Below, piece after piece: positions 5,510-13,262 of a stretch of 26,324 nt of DNA. Every line of letters starts with the position of its first letter. Positions within the stretch are counted from its first letter, which is position 1. The translations under genes were made by a program, and so were the position numbers. The DNA is taken from positions 1 to 26,324 of IMG/VR virus record IMGVR_UViG_3300046804_000297. One strand, given 5' to 3'. The stretch is from a virus. Under the pieces are notes generated by a model, which was not told the origin of the DNA, made no database searches, and worked only from the letters and a program-made list of their open reading frames with translations.

Positions 5510-6943
5510 ATGGCTGAGAAGATAACGCCCGATTTATCGGAGTTCGGCTCTACTGGTCTGCGTCGCTCAGGCGGAACGGTCTTTGAAGAGTTTCTTACCA
5601 ATCTGCGTGGACAGCGCGGAGCAAAGACTTATCGAGAGATGTCGGATAATGACCCGACGATTGGCTCAATGCTTTTTGCGATTGAGAAAGTTATTACTCG
5701 TCTTGAATGGCGAATCGACCCATATTCAGATAATTCTCATGACGGAGATATAACTCCCGAAGATAAAGAAGTTGCGGCGTTCATCGAATCCTGCCTTCAT
5801 GACATGAGCGAATCATGGGACGCAACTTTGTCTCAGATGCTTTCGATGTTGATTTTCGGTTATTCATATCATGAAATTGTTTACAAGGTTCGTACAGGCG
5901 ATAACGCTGACCCACGAAAGAAATCTAAATTCAACGATGGTCGTATTGGTTGGCGCAAGATGCCTATTCGCGCTCAAGAGACTTTGTTCCGTTGGATGAT
6001 TGATGATGATGGCGGTATTCAAGGAATGGTTCAAGTAGACCCATCCTCGGGCGGTATCCACCACATTCCGATTGAGAAGGCTTTATTGTTCCGTACCACC
6101 ACACAAAAGAATAACCCTGAAGGTCGTTCTATTCTGCGTAACGCTTACCGCTCTTGGTATTTCAAGCGTCGCATTGAAGAGATTGAAGCAATCGGTATTG
6201 AGCGTGACCTAGCAGGACTTCCTGTTGCTTATGTTCCACCTGAGTTCTTATCTTCAACCGCTACCGCTGAACAAGCATCAGTTCTTACCACTATCAAAGA
6301 TATTGTTACTTCAATCAAGCGCAATGAGCAAGAAGGCGTCATCATGCCTTCGATGTATGACGACCAAGGACACAAGGTATTTGATTTAGTTCTTCTATCG
6401 TCAGGCGGAAGCCGTCAGTTCGACACAGACAAAATTATTCAGCGCTACGACCAAAGAATTGCGATGTCGATTCTTTCTGACTTTATTCTTCTTGGCTCTG
6501 ACCGTGTTGGCTCTTATGCCCTCGGAACTTCCAAGATGGATTTGTGGTCAATGGCAGTCGATTCAATCGCCAAGAACATTGCTGAAGTTATGAACCAACA
6601 CGCTATCCCGCGCCTATTGAAACTCAATGGCATGGATGTATCCCGCGCTCCTTATCTAACTTATGGTGAAGTAAGCCATGTTGATTTGAATGAGATTGCT
6701 GGATTTGTTGGTGGCTTAGTACAAACTGGCGCAATCGTTCCTGACCCTAAGTTGGAAGAGTATCTACGCGACTTGGCTGGTCTACCACCTGCCGAGCATG
6801 ATGGACAAAATTTTGGTATGCCTCCAATGCCTGAAGCGGGAGCAATGCCACCTGCGGAACCAGCAACATCAGGAGAAGAAGAATTACCAGTTGCTCCACC
6901 GACTCCCGAGGAATTGACTACACCACAACCTGAAGTTGGCTAG
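5510..6943 (+). CDS. Portal protein (Mu gp29/DUF935-like)
   Basis: 477 residues. The portal forms the dodecameric ring at the capsid vertex through which DNA is packaged and ejected. Diagnostic features: the N-terminal segment YREMSDNDPTIGSMLFAIEKVI with LEWRI, typical of this portal family; the WDATLSQMLSMLIFGYSYHEIVYK helix-strand; RAQETLFRW; HHIPIEKALLFRTTTQKNNPEGRSILRNAYRSWYFK, the clip/stem region; and a crown region QRYDQRIAMSILSDFILLG...GSYALGTSKMDLW. The last 60 residues are Pro/Glu-rich and probably disordered. GAGGG precedes the ATG. The next gene, MuF-like, follows after two bases, which is the standard portal-MuF order. Confidence 0.88.
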   Translation: MAEKITPDLSEFGSTGLRRSGGTVFEEFLTNLRGQRGAKTYREMSDNDPTIGSMLFAIEKVITRLEWRIDPYSDNSHDGDITPEDKEVAAFIESCLHDMSESWDATLSQMLSMLIFGYSYHEIVYKVRTGDNADPRKKSKFNDGRIGWRKMPIRAQETLFRWMIDDDGGIQGMVQVDPSSGGIHHIPIEKALLFRTTTQKNNPEGRSILRNAYRSWYFKRRIEEIEAIGIERDLAGLPVAYVPPEFLSSTATAEQASVLTTIKDIVTSIKRNEQEGVIMPSMYDDQGHKVFDLVLLSSGGSRQFDTDKIIQRYDQRIAMSILSDFILLGSDRVGSYALGTSKMDLWSMAVDSIAKNIAEVMNQHAIPRLLKLNGMDVSRAPYLTYGEVSHVDLNEIAGFVGGLVQTGAIVPDPKLEEYLRDLAGLPPAEHDGQNFGMPPMPEAGAMPPAEPATSGEEELPVAPPTPEELTTPQPEVG

Positions 6944-6945
6944 AG

Positions 6946-7950
6946 ATGATTCATTTTGCGAAAGCAGAGCGTCCTCGTCGAGTACCACTTACACCCGAAG
7001 AGCAAGTTCTTGCCCGCACCTTATTTGATGCTATTCAAAGAGCAACAGATAAAATCAGCGTAAAGGATTTAGAGCGTTTAGTTCGGCGCCTCGACCCTGA
7101 GACTTTGAATCGGTTATTAGCCTCTATCACTATTGCTAATCAAAAGAAGATTGAACAAGCGCTCATTTCTGCGATTGATATTGGTGGCAATGAAGCCATC
7201 CAACAGATTTCAAACATTGCTCCTAAGTTAGCCTTACCAGCCTTCTTGCCTAGCAAAGTTCAAATTACAAATAAAAAGCCAATGGCTAACATGACATTCA
7301 CACAAGTACCAATGTGGGCGCAACCAAAACCACCCAAGGTTGAATTCACGATGTCATTCAATAAAACTAATCCAAACTCTTTAGCCTTTGCTGAACGCCG
7401 TGCTGGAGAACTTGTTACTGCGATTGATGAGATGACTCGCAACGCAATCAGACAAACAATCATTGAAGCCTTCAACGACCAAATTGATTACAGAGCAACA
7501 GCGCGACGAATCAAGAATGTTGTTGGACTTCATCCTCAATGGGCTAAGGCAGTTACAACTTTCGAGAAGAAAGAGTATGCCCGCCTTATTCGTATGGGAC
7601 TCAAAGAAGAATCAGCAAGAGCAAAAGCCATGGAGCGAGCATCTCGTTATTCAGATTCACTCAAGAGCAAAAGAGCAACCATGATTGCTCGTACAGAGAT
7701 TCAGATTGCTCAGAACGAGGGACGCCAAGAGGGATGGAATCAAGCGGCAAAAGAAGGTTATGTAGATGCTGAAGCACAAAAGATGTGGGTTATTGCTCAA
7801 GATGAACGCACTTGCCCTATCTGTGTGGATTTAGATGGAGAGGTAGTTCCTTGGAATGGAACTTTTTCCAATGGTGATGAAACCCCAGGCAGAGTACATC
7901 CTCATTGCCGTTGTACCATGGTGATTCTTCCACCCGATAGGCGGCGATAA
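6946..7950 (+). CDS. MuF-like minor head (head morphogenesis) protein
   Basis: 334 residues. The C-terminal third has the phage Mu F-like head morphogenesis domain: ARTEIQIAQNEGRQEGW with R249 and E251, DERTCPICVDLDGEVVP with C290 and C293, and GRVHPHCRCTMVILPP with H318, H320, C321 and C323. These Cys/His pairs probably hold a zinc. The N-terminal part is helical, with a mobile Pro/Lys segment around 120-145. MuF proteins are minor capsid components next to the portal and are sometimes carried into the cell; in many phages they are fused to toxin domains. Here it has no extra domain; instead separate tagged cargo proteins follow. Its stop overlaps the next ATG (TAATG). Confidence 0.88.
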   Translation: MIHFAKAERPRRVPLTPEEQVLARTLFDAIQRATDKISVKDLERLVRRLDPETLNRLLASITIANQKKIEQALISAIDIGGNEAIQQISNIAPKLALPAFLPSKVQITNKKPMANMTFTQVPMWAQPKPPKVEFTMSFNKTNPNSLAFAERRAGELVTAIDEMTRNAIRQTIIEAFNDQIDYRATARRIKNVVGLHPQWAKAVTTFEKKEYARLIRMGLKEESARAKAMERASRYSDSLKSKRATMIARTEIQIAQNEGRQEGWNQAAKEGYVDAEAQKMWVIAQDERTCPICVDLDGEVVPWNGTFSNGDETPGRVHPHCRCTMVILPPDRRR

Positions 7951-8777
7951 TGAGTATCACTATTTCATTACCAGTTGGGTATAAACCAGTTTTCAAACAC
8001 GGAGACCACGACCAGTCTACACATGGTTCTTGGGCTACGGGCAAAGCCGAAGAAGCAAAGCGTTTGGCTCCCGATAAAACAGAAGAATTGTCGTCTTATT
8101 TTGGCAAAGATATAACTACTTACAAAAATTCTGAGGCATATAAAGAAATTCAAAAAAGAGAAGAAAAAGGTAGAAGCGAGAAACGAGCATGGGAAAACTA
8201 TGTTTTAGAAATTGTTGCTGAAAAGCAAGGTTTTGCTGAAACACCAAAAGTCGTTACTGCTGATGAAATGGACAAATTACAAGCGGACGGATGGACCATT
8301 GCTTATCGTGGAATTCAAGACTACAGCCATGGCGGAGATAACAATATAAATTATACTTCTGAACAATTAGCAGAAGAGTTTAGAACAGGTAATTATCATG
8401 CTGGTTCAGGAGTAGACGGTGATGGAATTTATCTTACAACGGATTATGAAGTTGCTCGAAGTTATGCCGACGATTGGAAAACTGGGAAACAAGGAACCGT
8501 TTTGAAGGTAGCAATACCGCCAAACAGCACAATGGACGCAAATGAATTCAATGAGATTTTGAAAGAGAATAGAGAAATGGTACGCTCAGGTAAACAACCT
8601 TTTTGGGGTGCCGATGATTTAGGTGTATTAGCCGCATCACAAGGACACCGAGGGGCTGAACATCTACGAAATATGCGTGTGATAAAAAATGGTGGAAGAA
8701 CTGATTTCAATAGAATTGCTCCTGTTTTTGTAATTTGGGATAGGTCAATGCTGGCTGTACAAGAGGCAGATAAATGA
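7950..8777 (+). CDS. HGDHDQ-tagged ADP-ribosyltransferase-like cargo protein
   Basis: 275 residues. A short N-terminus (GYKPVF) leads directly into the 16-residue tag at residues 16-31. Residues about 105-270 look like an ADP-ribosyltransferase fold: TIAYRG with R120, then GDGIYLTT at 157-164 as the Ser/Thr strand motif followed by a helix AVARSYA-like (YEVARSYADDW), VLKVAIPP, and a late LGVLAASQGHRGAEHL helix-strand with a possible catalytic Glu. The exact catalytic glutamate is unsure, so activity is inferred from the fold only. It lies directly behind the MuF gene, coupled by TAATG, and its stop overlaps the next gene (ATGA). A protein packaged in the head and acting early in infection, like T4 Alt, is the natural comparison. 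Confidence 0.65.
   Translation: MSITISLPVGYKPVFKHGDHDQSTHGSWATGKAEEAKRLAPDKTEELSSYFGKDITTYKNSEAYKEIQKREEKGRSEKRAWENYVLEIVAEKQGFAETPKVVTADEMDKLQADGWTIAYRGIQDYSHGGDNNINYTSEQLAEEFRTGNYHAGSGVDGDGIYLTTDYEVARSYADDWKTGKQGTVLKVAIPPNSTMDANEFNEILKENREMVRSGKQPFWGADDLGVLAASQGHRGAEHLRNMRVIKNGGRTDFNRIAPVFVIWDRSMLAVQEADK
7995..8042 (+). repeat. HGDHDQ tag, copy 1
   Basis: Encodes KHGDHDQSTHGSWATG, residues 16-31 of the ADP-ribosyltransferase-like protein. It is preceded by GYKPVF, which recurs as GLKPVL before copy 3. Codons differ from the other copies at most third positions, so the peptide rather than the DNA is what is kept. Confidence 0.9.
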
Positions 8778-10714
8778 AAGCATTGACCGCTGATGAATCA
8801 CGCCAATTAGCAAAAAAATTACGAGGATTATCGCCAATTCAAAAAGCAGATTTTTACTTTTTCACACTTATAGAAGAACAAGACCCTTTCGAATTTTTAC
8901 AAAAATTAGATATGAAAAAACATGGTGACCATGACCAGTCAAGCCACGGTAATTGGGCGCATGGCATTGAAGTAGCCCCTGAAGTAGTCCGCTCGACGCT
9001 GGATAAGGTCAAGGAGAATGGCGGTCTCTCGGTCAATCTCAAGGATGGCTCTGAGCCTACAAAGGGCTTTATGGTTGCCAAGGGCAAGAAGTTCGCGGCG
9101 ATAGTCAAGGCTGACGAATTTTTCGATGAGGCTAAGGGCGCTGAGATTCTCTCCTCCTACATGAAACAGCATAAGGCAGAGTTCAATAATTCGAATAACT
9201 ACCTCGGTTTATGGCACAATACCGAGGATGGACAGGTTTATCTTGATGTCTCCGAAAACATCCAAGATGAAGCGGAGGCTACAAGCCGTGGGCGCGAGCG
9301 CGACCAAATCTCAATTTGGGATGTAGCAAACTTCAAAGAAATTCCGACAGGAGGAACAGGTGGCATCGAAAAAACTCGAGGCGGTTCAACTTCCCGATAT
9401 ATCGAAGATGACCGACGAAGAGATAGAGAACTACGCCAAAGAGATTTGGGCGAAGTTAGCAAAGCCTTCTCAGCAACAAAAGTAATTTATTTTGATTATG
9501 GGTTGAAGCCCGTACTCAAACACGGCGAACACGACCAATCCGAACACGGAAACTGGGCGCGTGGTTACACAGACGAGGAAAGAACTCGCATGGAAGCCAT
9601 GAAAGACCGCGGACCATCTATTGATGATTTGAATAATGTCATGTCTGAACCAAGAGAAATTGATAAAGATGAAATAAAACTTTTGATTGAAAACGATAGT
9701 GATTTATATTCTCAAGCAACTGAAGATATTGATTCGAGAGTCGCAGAACGCCTTGCGGCGCTTCAAGCAGAGTTTCCAAATCATGAATATAGTGAACAAG
9801 AAAAAGCAACAATCTATGAAGATGTTCAAAGAGAAATGATTGAAGGCTACGCTGAACTTTATCAAGGTGATTTAGAAGAACGAATTCGTATTGAAGAGGG
9901 CAGTTATTCTGAAAATGACCCTCAAGAATTACAACCATATTTTGATGAGGTTTATGGAATTTCACACACGGGTAAAAATCCTGATGGTGATGAACATACT
10001 TTGACTTCAACAATCCATGATGTTTCTCGAGACGGTAACAATCTTTATATCAGAGGAACTATTACGAACGAAGATGGCGAAGAAGTAGGCGAAATTGCCC
10101 GCCGATTCTTTCAGAAAAATGGCGTTTGGAATGTTGAGCATGAAGTCCTTGCGATTATGGATGATGACTACAAAGGCACGGGTTTTGGTCAAGAACTAAT
10201 CAAACAATCTGAGGCTTGGTATACGGCTAAAGGATTTGGCTTTATTGAAGTTGGAACGGCTTGGGATGGCGCTCGCCATTGGGCTAGAGCAGGTTATGAT
10301 TTCCGTCCCGATAAATTAGAACAAAACATTTCTGAGATAGCAACAAACGCTGGAATGTTTTCCAATATGTTCAATCCTGATACACCCGCGGGAAAGCAAT
10401 TTGATTCTTTGATGGGTCGCGCAACAAATGATTACAAACGCGATGAATATGGCAGACCAACTTGGACTTCTATCAAAGATATAAAATCAGACGACTTTCC
10501 AATTCCTGCTGATTTCGCCAATATCGGATACACAAAGGGGGCAAGGGATTGGGCTGGAAAACAACTGATGGACGGATTACGAATGAAATATGTCAAGGTT
10601 CTCACGGCTGAAGGACAGAAACTTCTTGAGGGACCAATCGACCTTGACGGAGACGGATTGGTTTATGACGGTACAGCCCGTGAGAAACCAGCGCCGAGTC
10701 GCGGAAATAAATAA
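8774..10714 (+). CDS. Double-tagged two-module cargo protein with GNAT-like domain
   Basis: 646 residues in two tag-plus-domain modules. Module 1: tag at residues 49-64, then a domain at about 75-185 (NGGLSVNLKDG, GFMVAKGKKFAAIV, NNYLGLWHNTEDGQVYLDVS, RDQISIWDV). I recall that domain from other phage proteins but know no function. Module 2: a new start-like segment YFDYGLKPVL, tag at 249-264, a long acidic helical region (about 270-390), then a GNAT-like acetyltransferase region (about 400-510) with LYIRGTI, VLAIMDDDYKGTGFGQELIKQSEAWYTAKGFGFIEVG and WARAGYDF. YKGTGFG at 466-472 fits the acetyl-CoA pyrophosphate loop. The C-terminus ends with DLDGDGLVYDG, an EF-hand-like Asp/Gly loop. It looks like a fusion of two former separate genes. 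The acceptor substrate is unknown. Confidence 0.7.
   Translation: MKALTADESRQLAKKLRGLSPIQKADFYFFTLIEEQDPFEFLQKLDMKKHGDHDQSSHGNWAHGIEVAPEVVRSTLDKVKENGGLSVNLKDGSEPTKGFMVAKGKKFAAIVKADEFFDEAKGAEILSSYMKQHKAEFNNSNNYLGLWHNTEDGQVYLDVSENIQDEAEATSRGRERDQISIWDVANFKEIPTGGTGGIEKTRGGSTSRYIEDDRRRDRELRQRDLGEVSKAFSATKVIYFDYGLKPVLKHGEHDQSEHGNWARGYTDEERTRMEAMKDRGPSIDDLNNVMSEPREIDKDEIKLLIENDSDLYSQATEDIDSRVAERLAALQAEFPNHEYSEQEKATIYEDVQREMIEGYAELYQGDLEERIRIEEGSYSENDPQELQPYFDEVYGISHTGKNPDGDEHTLTSTIHDVSRDGNNLYIRGTITNEDGEEVGEIARRFFQKNGVWNVEHEVLAIMDDDYKGTGFGQELIKQSEAWYTAKGFGFIEVGTAWDGARHWARAGYDFRPDKLEQNISEIATNAGMFSNMFNPDTPAGKQFDSLMGRATNDYKRDEYGRPTWTSIKDIKSDDFPIPADFANIGYTKGARDWAGKQLMDGLRMKYVKVLTAEGQKLLEGPIDLDGDGLVYDGTAREKPAPSRGNK
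8918..8965 (+). repeat. HGDHDQ tag, copy 2
   Basis: Encodes KHGDHDQSSHGNWAHG, residues 49-64 of the two-module protein, before the domain of unknown function. Confidence 0.9.
9518..9565 (+). repeat. HGDHDQ tag, copy 3
   Basis: Encodes KHGEHDQSEHGNWARG, residues 249-264 of the two-module protein, before the acidic helical region and GNAT-like domain. GLKPVL stands in front, as GYKPVF does before copy 1. Confidence 0.9.
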
Positions 10715-10721
10715 ACTGGGG

Positions 10722-10727
10722 TATAAT
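10722..10727 (+). promoter_or_regulatory. -10 element TATAAT six bases before an ATG start
   Basis: TATAAT is followed by six bases and then ATG 10734, with no ribosome site between. TAAACT at 10712-10717, followed by GGGG, is a second -10-like candidate in the same place. No clear -35. Confidence 0.45.
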
Positions 10728-10733
10728 TAGATT

Positions 10734-10898
10734 ATGACAAAGAGACGAGAGAGACTCAAAGCCATCCAAGAGGCTTATGCTAATTGGGAGCAAGGGGTCA
10801 GATTTACTTCCGAGACTGGCGCATCCGATGAGGATGAATCACGAATTATGGACGAAGTTTCAACCATCCTTGAGGGAAATAAACCCCAGTCAGAATAA
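10734..10898 (+). CDS. Small charged hypothetical protein, likely leaderless
   Basis: 54 residues, beginning MTKRRERLKAIQEAYANWEQ. A basic helical first half is followed by an acidic second half (SDEDESRIMDEVSTILEGN). It fills the gap between two large cargo genes. There is no Shine-Dalgarno; a perfect TATAAT lies six bases before the ATG. Size, charge layout and the helix pattern would suit a small regulator or adaptor, but no family is recognised. Confidence 0.55.
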   Translation: MTKRRERLKAIQEAYANWEQGVRFTSETGASDEDESRIMDEVSTILEGNKPQSE

Positions 10899-10905
10899 CA
10901 TCCGC

Positions 10906-10911
10906 TATTCT
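10906..10911 (+). promoter_or_regulatory. -10-like element six bases before the 10918 start
   Basis: TATTCT is followed by six bases and then ATG 10918; there is no ribosome site between. The spacing equals that at 3977, 5334 and 10722. Confidence 0.35.
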
Positions 10912-10917
10912 TAGTTC

Positions 10918-12555
10918 ATGGCGGATATTGCTCCTAAACTCATTCATCTAAGCGCTGAGAAACTCCTAGCGCTACACGATAATGTCCATAAGTCCACAAA
11001 CCCAACGCCCGCTGAGATTGAAGTCCACCACACAGTTCTCAATGAGATGGCTCGTCGAAAGATGGAGCGTCCAAGCGATGATTGGGATAAATACGAGATT
11101 CTAATTGATTCAATCGACAATGTAGACCTGACCTCTATTGGCGGATTACCAGCCGAGGCAGTCTTGGAAGTTATCAAATCAACAGGCGAGACCGAAGCCA
11201 ATATCAAAACATTCTTGACCGTAGACGGTTATCAAATGCGGATTGAACCAGTTGAAAAACGGATTCAAGAAGAAGATGGAAAATGGGTTGTTTACAACGA
11301 AGAGGGAACTCGTCGTTTTGGAAGTTACGATACAAAAGATGAGGCAGAGGCACGGCTTCGTCAGATACACGCTTTTAGAAAAGCCGAGGATGGATACACG
11401 CCTCCTCAAGCAGTTCGCACAGCGGCGCAACGAGCGATTGAATGGATTGATGCTGGCATGGCTGGCGGAGGATTTACAAGAACAGGAAGAACAAGAGCGG
11501 GTCAATTAGCCCGAGGCGAAAGCGTTTCAATAGAAACTTTGAAGCGTATGAAATCTTTTTTTTCTCGACACGAAGTAGACAAAAGAGCAGTTGGATTTAG
11601 CAGAGGAGAAAAAGGTTTTCCTTCCGCTGGTCGTGTTGCTTGGGATGCTTGGGGTGGAGATGCTGGATTCGCTTGGGCGGAAGCGATGGTGGAGCGATAT
11701 GAAAACGAAGTCAAAAAGCATGGCGACCATGACCAATCAGAGCATGGAAATTGGGCTACTGGAGGTGGTGGCGGAAAAGATGGCTCGTCGTCTCGTCCCC
11801 GTATGGCAGATGATGTCAAACCTGAACCTGATAGAACACCCGCCGCGGTCAAACAAGCAGAACGACTCCGTAGAGACGCTGAAGCAGTTGAACCAGCGGT
11901 AACAAGTTTGATGGAAGGTATTGCGAAAACCATTGGAGCAGATTTCGCAGTTCTTGATGGCAAGAGTTCTCTTGAACAAAGATTGAAGTCCACAGATTCA
12001 CTTGCTCGCAAAATTGATGCCGATGCTGAAAAAGACCACGGTGGAGATAGAGAGAAAGCGGCTAACGCAATTTCTGATGCTGTTCGATATACACTCAATA
12101 TCGATGATAACAGTTACGCAGATGGTGTAGAAAAAACTGTTGGCGCTTTAGAAAAAACAGGTTGGAAAGTTGAATCAGTCAAAAACTTTTGGCAACAAGG
12201 CGACCCTTACGATGGAACTAATATCAAGTTGAGCAAAGATGGTGTCAAGGTTGAATTACAACTTCACACACCTCAATCCCACAAAGTCAAAGAAGTAGAC
12301 CTTCATGATGATTACGAGAAATATCGTGTTTCAACAGATAACGCCGAGCGTCGAAGATTATGGGATGGCATGGTTGAAAAGGCTAAGGCAATTCCACGCC
12401 CTGCCAATATGGGCAAACTTTTGACCCTTGGAACCCTCGTAGTTCAAACTTTCGAGACGGCTCAACAGGCTGGATTGACTAAATCAACTGGGGTTGATAT
12501 TATGTGGACAATAACGAGAGGAGGCGTAGCCGTATGCGGTATTTCGCTAAATTAG
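10918..12555 (+). CDS. HGDHDQ-tagged multidomain cargo protein with RelA/SpoT-like domain
   Basis: 545 residues. In order: a helical N-terminal region (1-105); a small domain with GKWVVYNEEGTRRFGSYDTKDEAEARLRQI (about 121-150), a form common in phage head-region proteins; a third domain (about 160-262) with YTPPQAVRTAAQRAIEWI, RGESVSIETLKRMKSFFSRHEVDK and AWDAWGGDAGFAWA, also known to me only as a phage domain; the tag (267-282) with a Gly-rich linker; then about 310-515 a RelA/SpoT-like nucleotidyltransferase region. The last has LEQRLKSTDSLARKI from 352, SDAVRYTLNI, YDGTNIKL from 431 and VKVELQLHTPQS from 443, matching the order of the synthetase core (basic helix, strand with DxxR-like site, Y-G-N turn, E-x-Q-x-H/R-T strand). 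(p)ppGpp synthesis or RNA/nucleotide pyrophosphorylation is possible; activity is not proven. The 3' end holds the next promoter. Confidence 0.68.
   Translation: MADIAPKLIHLSAEKLLALHDNVHKSTNPTPAEIEVHHTVLNEMARRKMERPSDDWDKYEILIDSIDNVDLTSIGGLPAEAVLEVIKSTGETEANIKTFLTVDGYQMRIEPVEKRIQEEDGKWVVYNEEGTRRFGSYDTKDEAEARLRQIHAFRKAEDGYTPPQAVRTAAQRAIEWIDAGMAGGGFTRTGRTRAGQLARGESVSIETLKRMKSFFSRHEVDKRAVGFSRGEKGFPSAGRVAWDAWGGDAGFAWAEAMVERYENEVKKHGDHDQSEHGNWATGGGGGKDGSSSRPRMADDVKPEPDRTPAAVKQAERLRRDAEAVEPAVTSLMEGIAKTIGADFAVLDGKSSLEQRLKSTDSLARKIDADAEKDHGGDREKAANAISDAVRYTLNIDDNSYADGVEKTVGALEKTGWKVESVKNFWQQGDPYDGTNIKLSKDGVKVELQLHTPQSHKVKEVDLHDDYEKYRVSTDNAERRRLWDGMVEKAKAIPRPANMGKLLTLGTLVVQTFETAQQAGLTKSTGVDIMWTITRGGVAVCGISLN
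11716..11763 (+). repeat. HGDHDQ tag, copy 4
   Basis: Encodes KHGDHDQSEHGNWATG, residues 267-282 of the multidomain protein, followed by a Gly-rich linker and the RelA/SpoT-like region. Confidence 0.9.
12475..12503 (+). promoter_or_regulatory. Putative promoter for protease-scaffold-capsid genes
   Basis: TTGACT at 12475-12480 and TATTAT at 12498-12503 are spaced by 17 bases with TGA as an extended -10. It lies inside the 3' end of the cargo gene, and the strong ribosome site GAGAGGAGG at 12516-12524 follows. Confidence 0.5.
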
Positions 12556-13262
12556 GCGCAAACAACGAAGCGATAAATATTTATCGTTTCAATGTAGGCG
12601 AGACGGATATAACCGAACAGCGTTGGGACTCTCGCTCAAGTTCATGGGTAGATAACCCCGATGCCGATGTAGTTCGATACCTGACTCAAGGAGAAGGCGA
12701 CTTTCAAGAAGTTGTCGAGGATGTTGCGGTCAAGATATTTCCTGAAGCGTTCAAAGACATCACTAAGGCTCTCGGCAAGTTCAATCTACAAAAAGCCGAG
12801 GGCGAAAAGCGTTACACACTTGGGGCTATGTACATCCCCGATATGGAAGATGCTCATGGTGAGTGGACAGATTCAGATGAATTACAAAGAGCAGTTTGGG
12901 ATTATGTTCGAACCAATGACCGACGCATCAGACTTCAGCACAATCGTGATGTAGTTGCTGGCGAATGGGTAGAAGTTATGTCATTCCCATATTCATTGAC
13001 AGTTCCAATCAAAACTCCCGAAGGAACAGAATCAGAACATACATATCCGCCAAACACAGTTTTCTTAGGTGTTGTTTGGGAACCTTGGGCTTGGCAATTA
13101 GTAACCGAAGGAAAGATTCGAGGCTACTCAATCGGTGGTAAAGCCGAGCGTTTATATGTAGATATTGATGTAGAAAAAGGCGAACCATCAGTCTCAGATG
13201 TCCATGTTGATACAATTATGAACCCGCAAAAGAAGAAGCCCAAGAAAGAAGAGACTGTATGA
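12534..13262 (+). CDS. XkdF-like putative prohead serine protease
   Basis: 242 residues from ATG 12534, which has GAGAGGAGG nine bases upstream; the in-frame GTG at 12504 lies within the promoter/leader and was not used. The core matches the XkdF/S78-type phage protease family: YTLGAMYIPDMEDAHGEWTDSDELQRAVWDYV, then RIRLQHNRD with H136, VEVMSFPYSL, TVFLGVVWEPWAWQLVTEGKIRGYSIGGKAERL with S199. In this family a His and a Ser separated in this way form the catalytic pair that processes scaffold and other prohead proteins. The start overlaps the cargo gene by 22 bp and the stop overlaps the next ATG (ATGA). If it is the prohead protease, the tagged cargo proteins are candidate substrates. Confidence 0.8.
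   Translation: MRYFAKLGANNEAINIYRFNVGETDITEQRWDSRSSSWVDNPDADVVRYLTQGEGDFQEVVEDVAVKIFPEAFKDITKALGKFNLQKAEGEKRYTLGAMYIPDMEDAHGEWTDSDELQRAVWDYVRTNDRRIRLQHNRDVVAGEWVEVMSFPYSLTVPIKTPEGTESEHTYPPNTVFLGVVWEPWAWQLVTEGKIRGYSIGGKAERLYVDIDVEKGEPSVSDVHVDTIMNPQKKKPKKEETV

Noticed and set aside
12504-12533. GTG at 12504 as start of the XkdF-like protein
   Set aside because: It lies next to the -10 box and before the strong ribosome site; ATG 12534 has the proper spacing and matches the family start.
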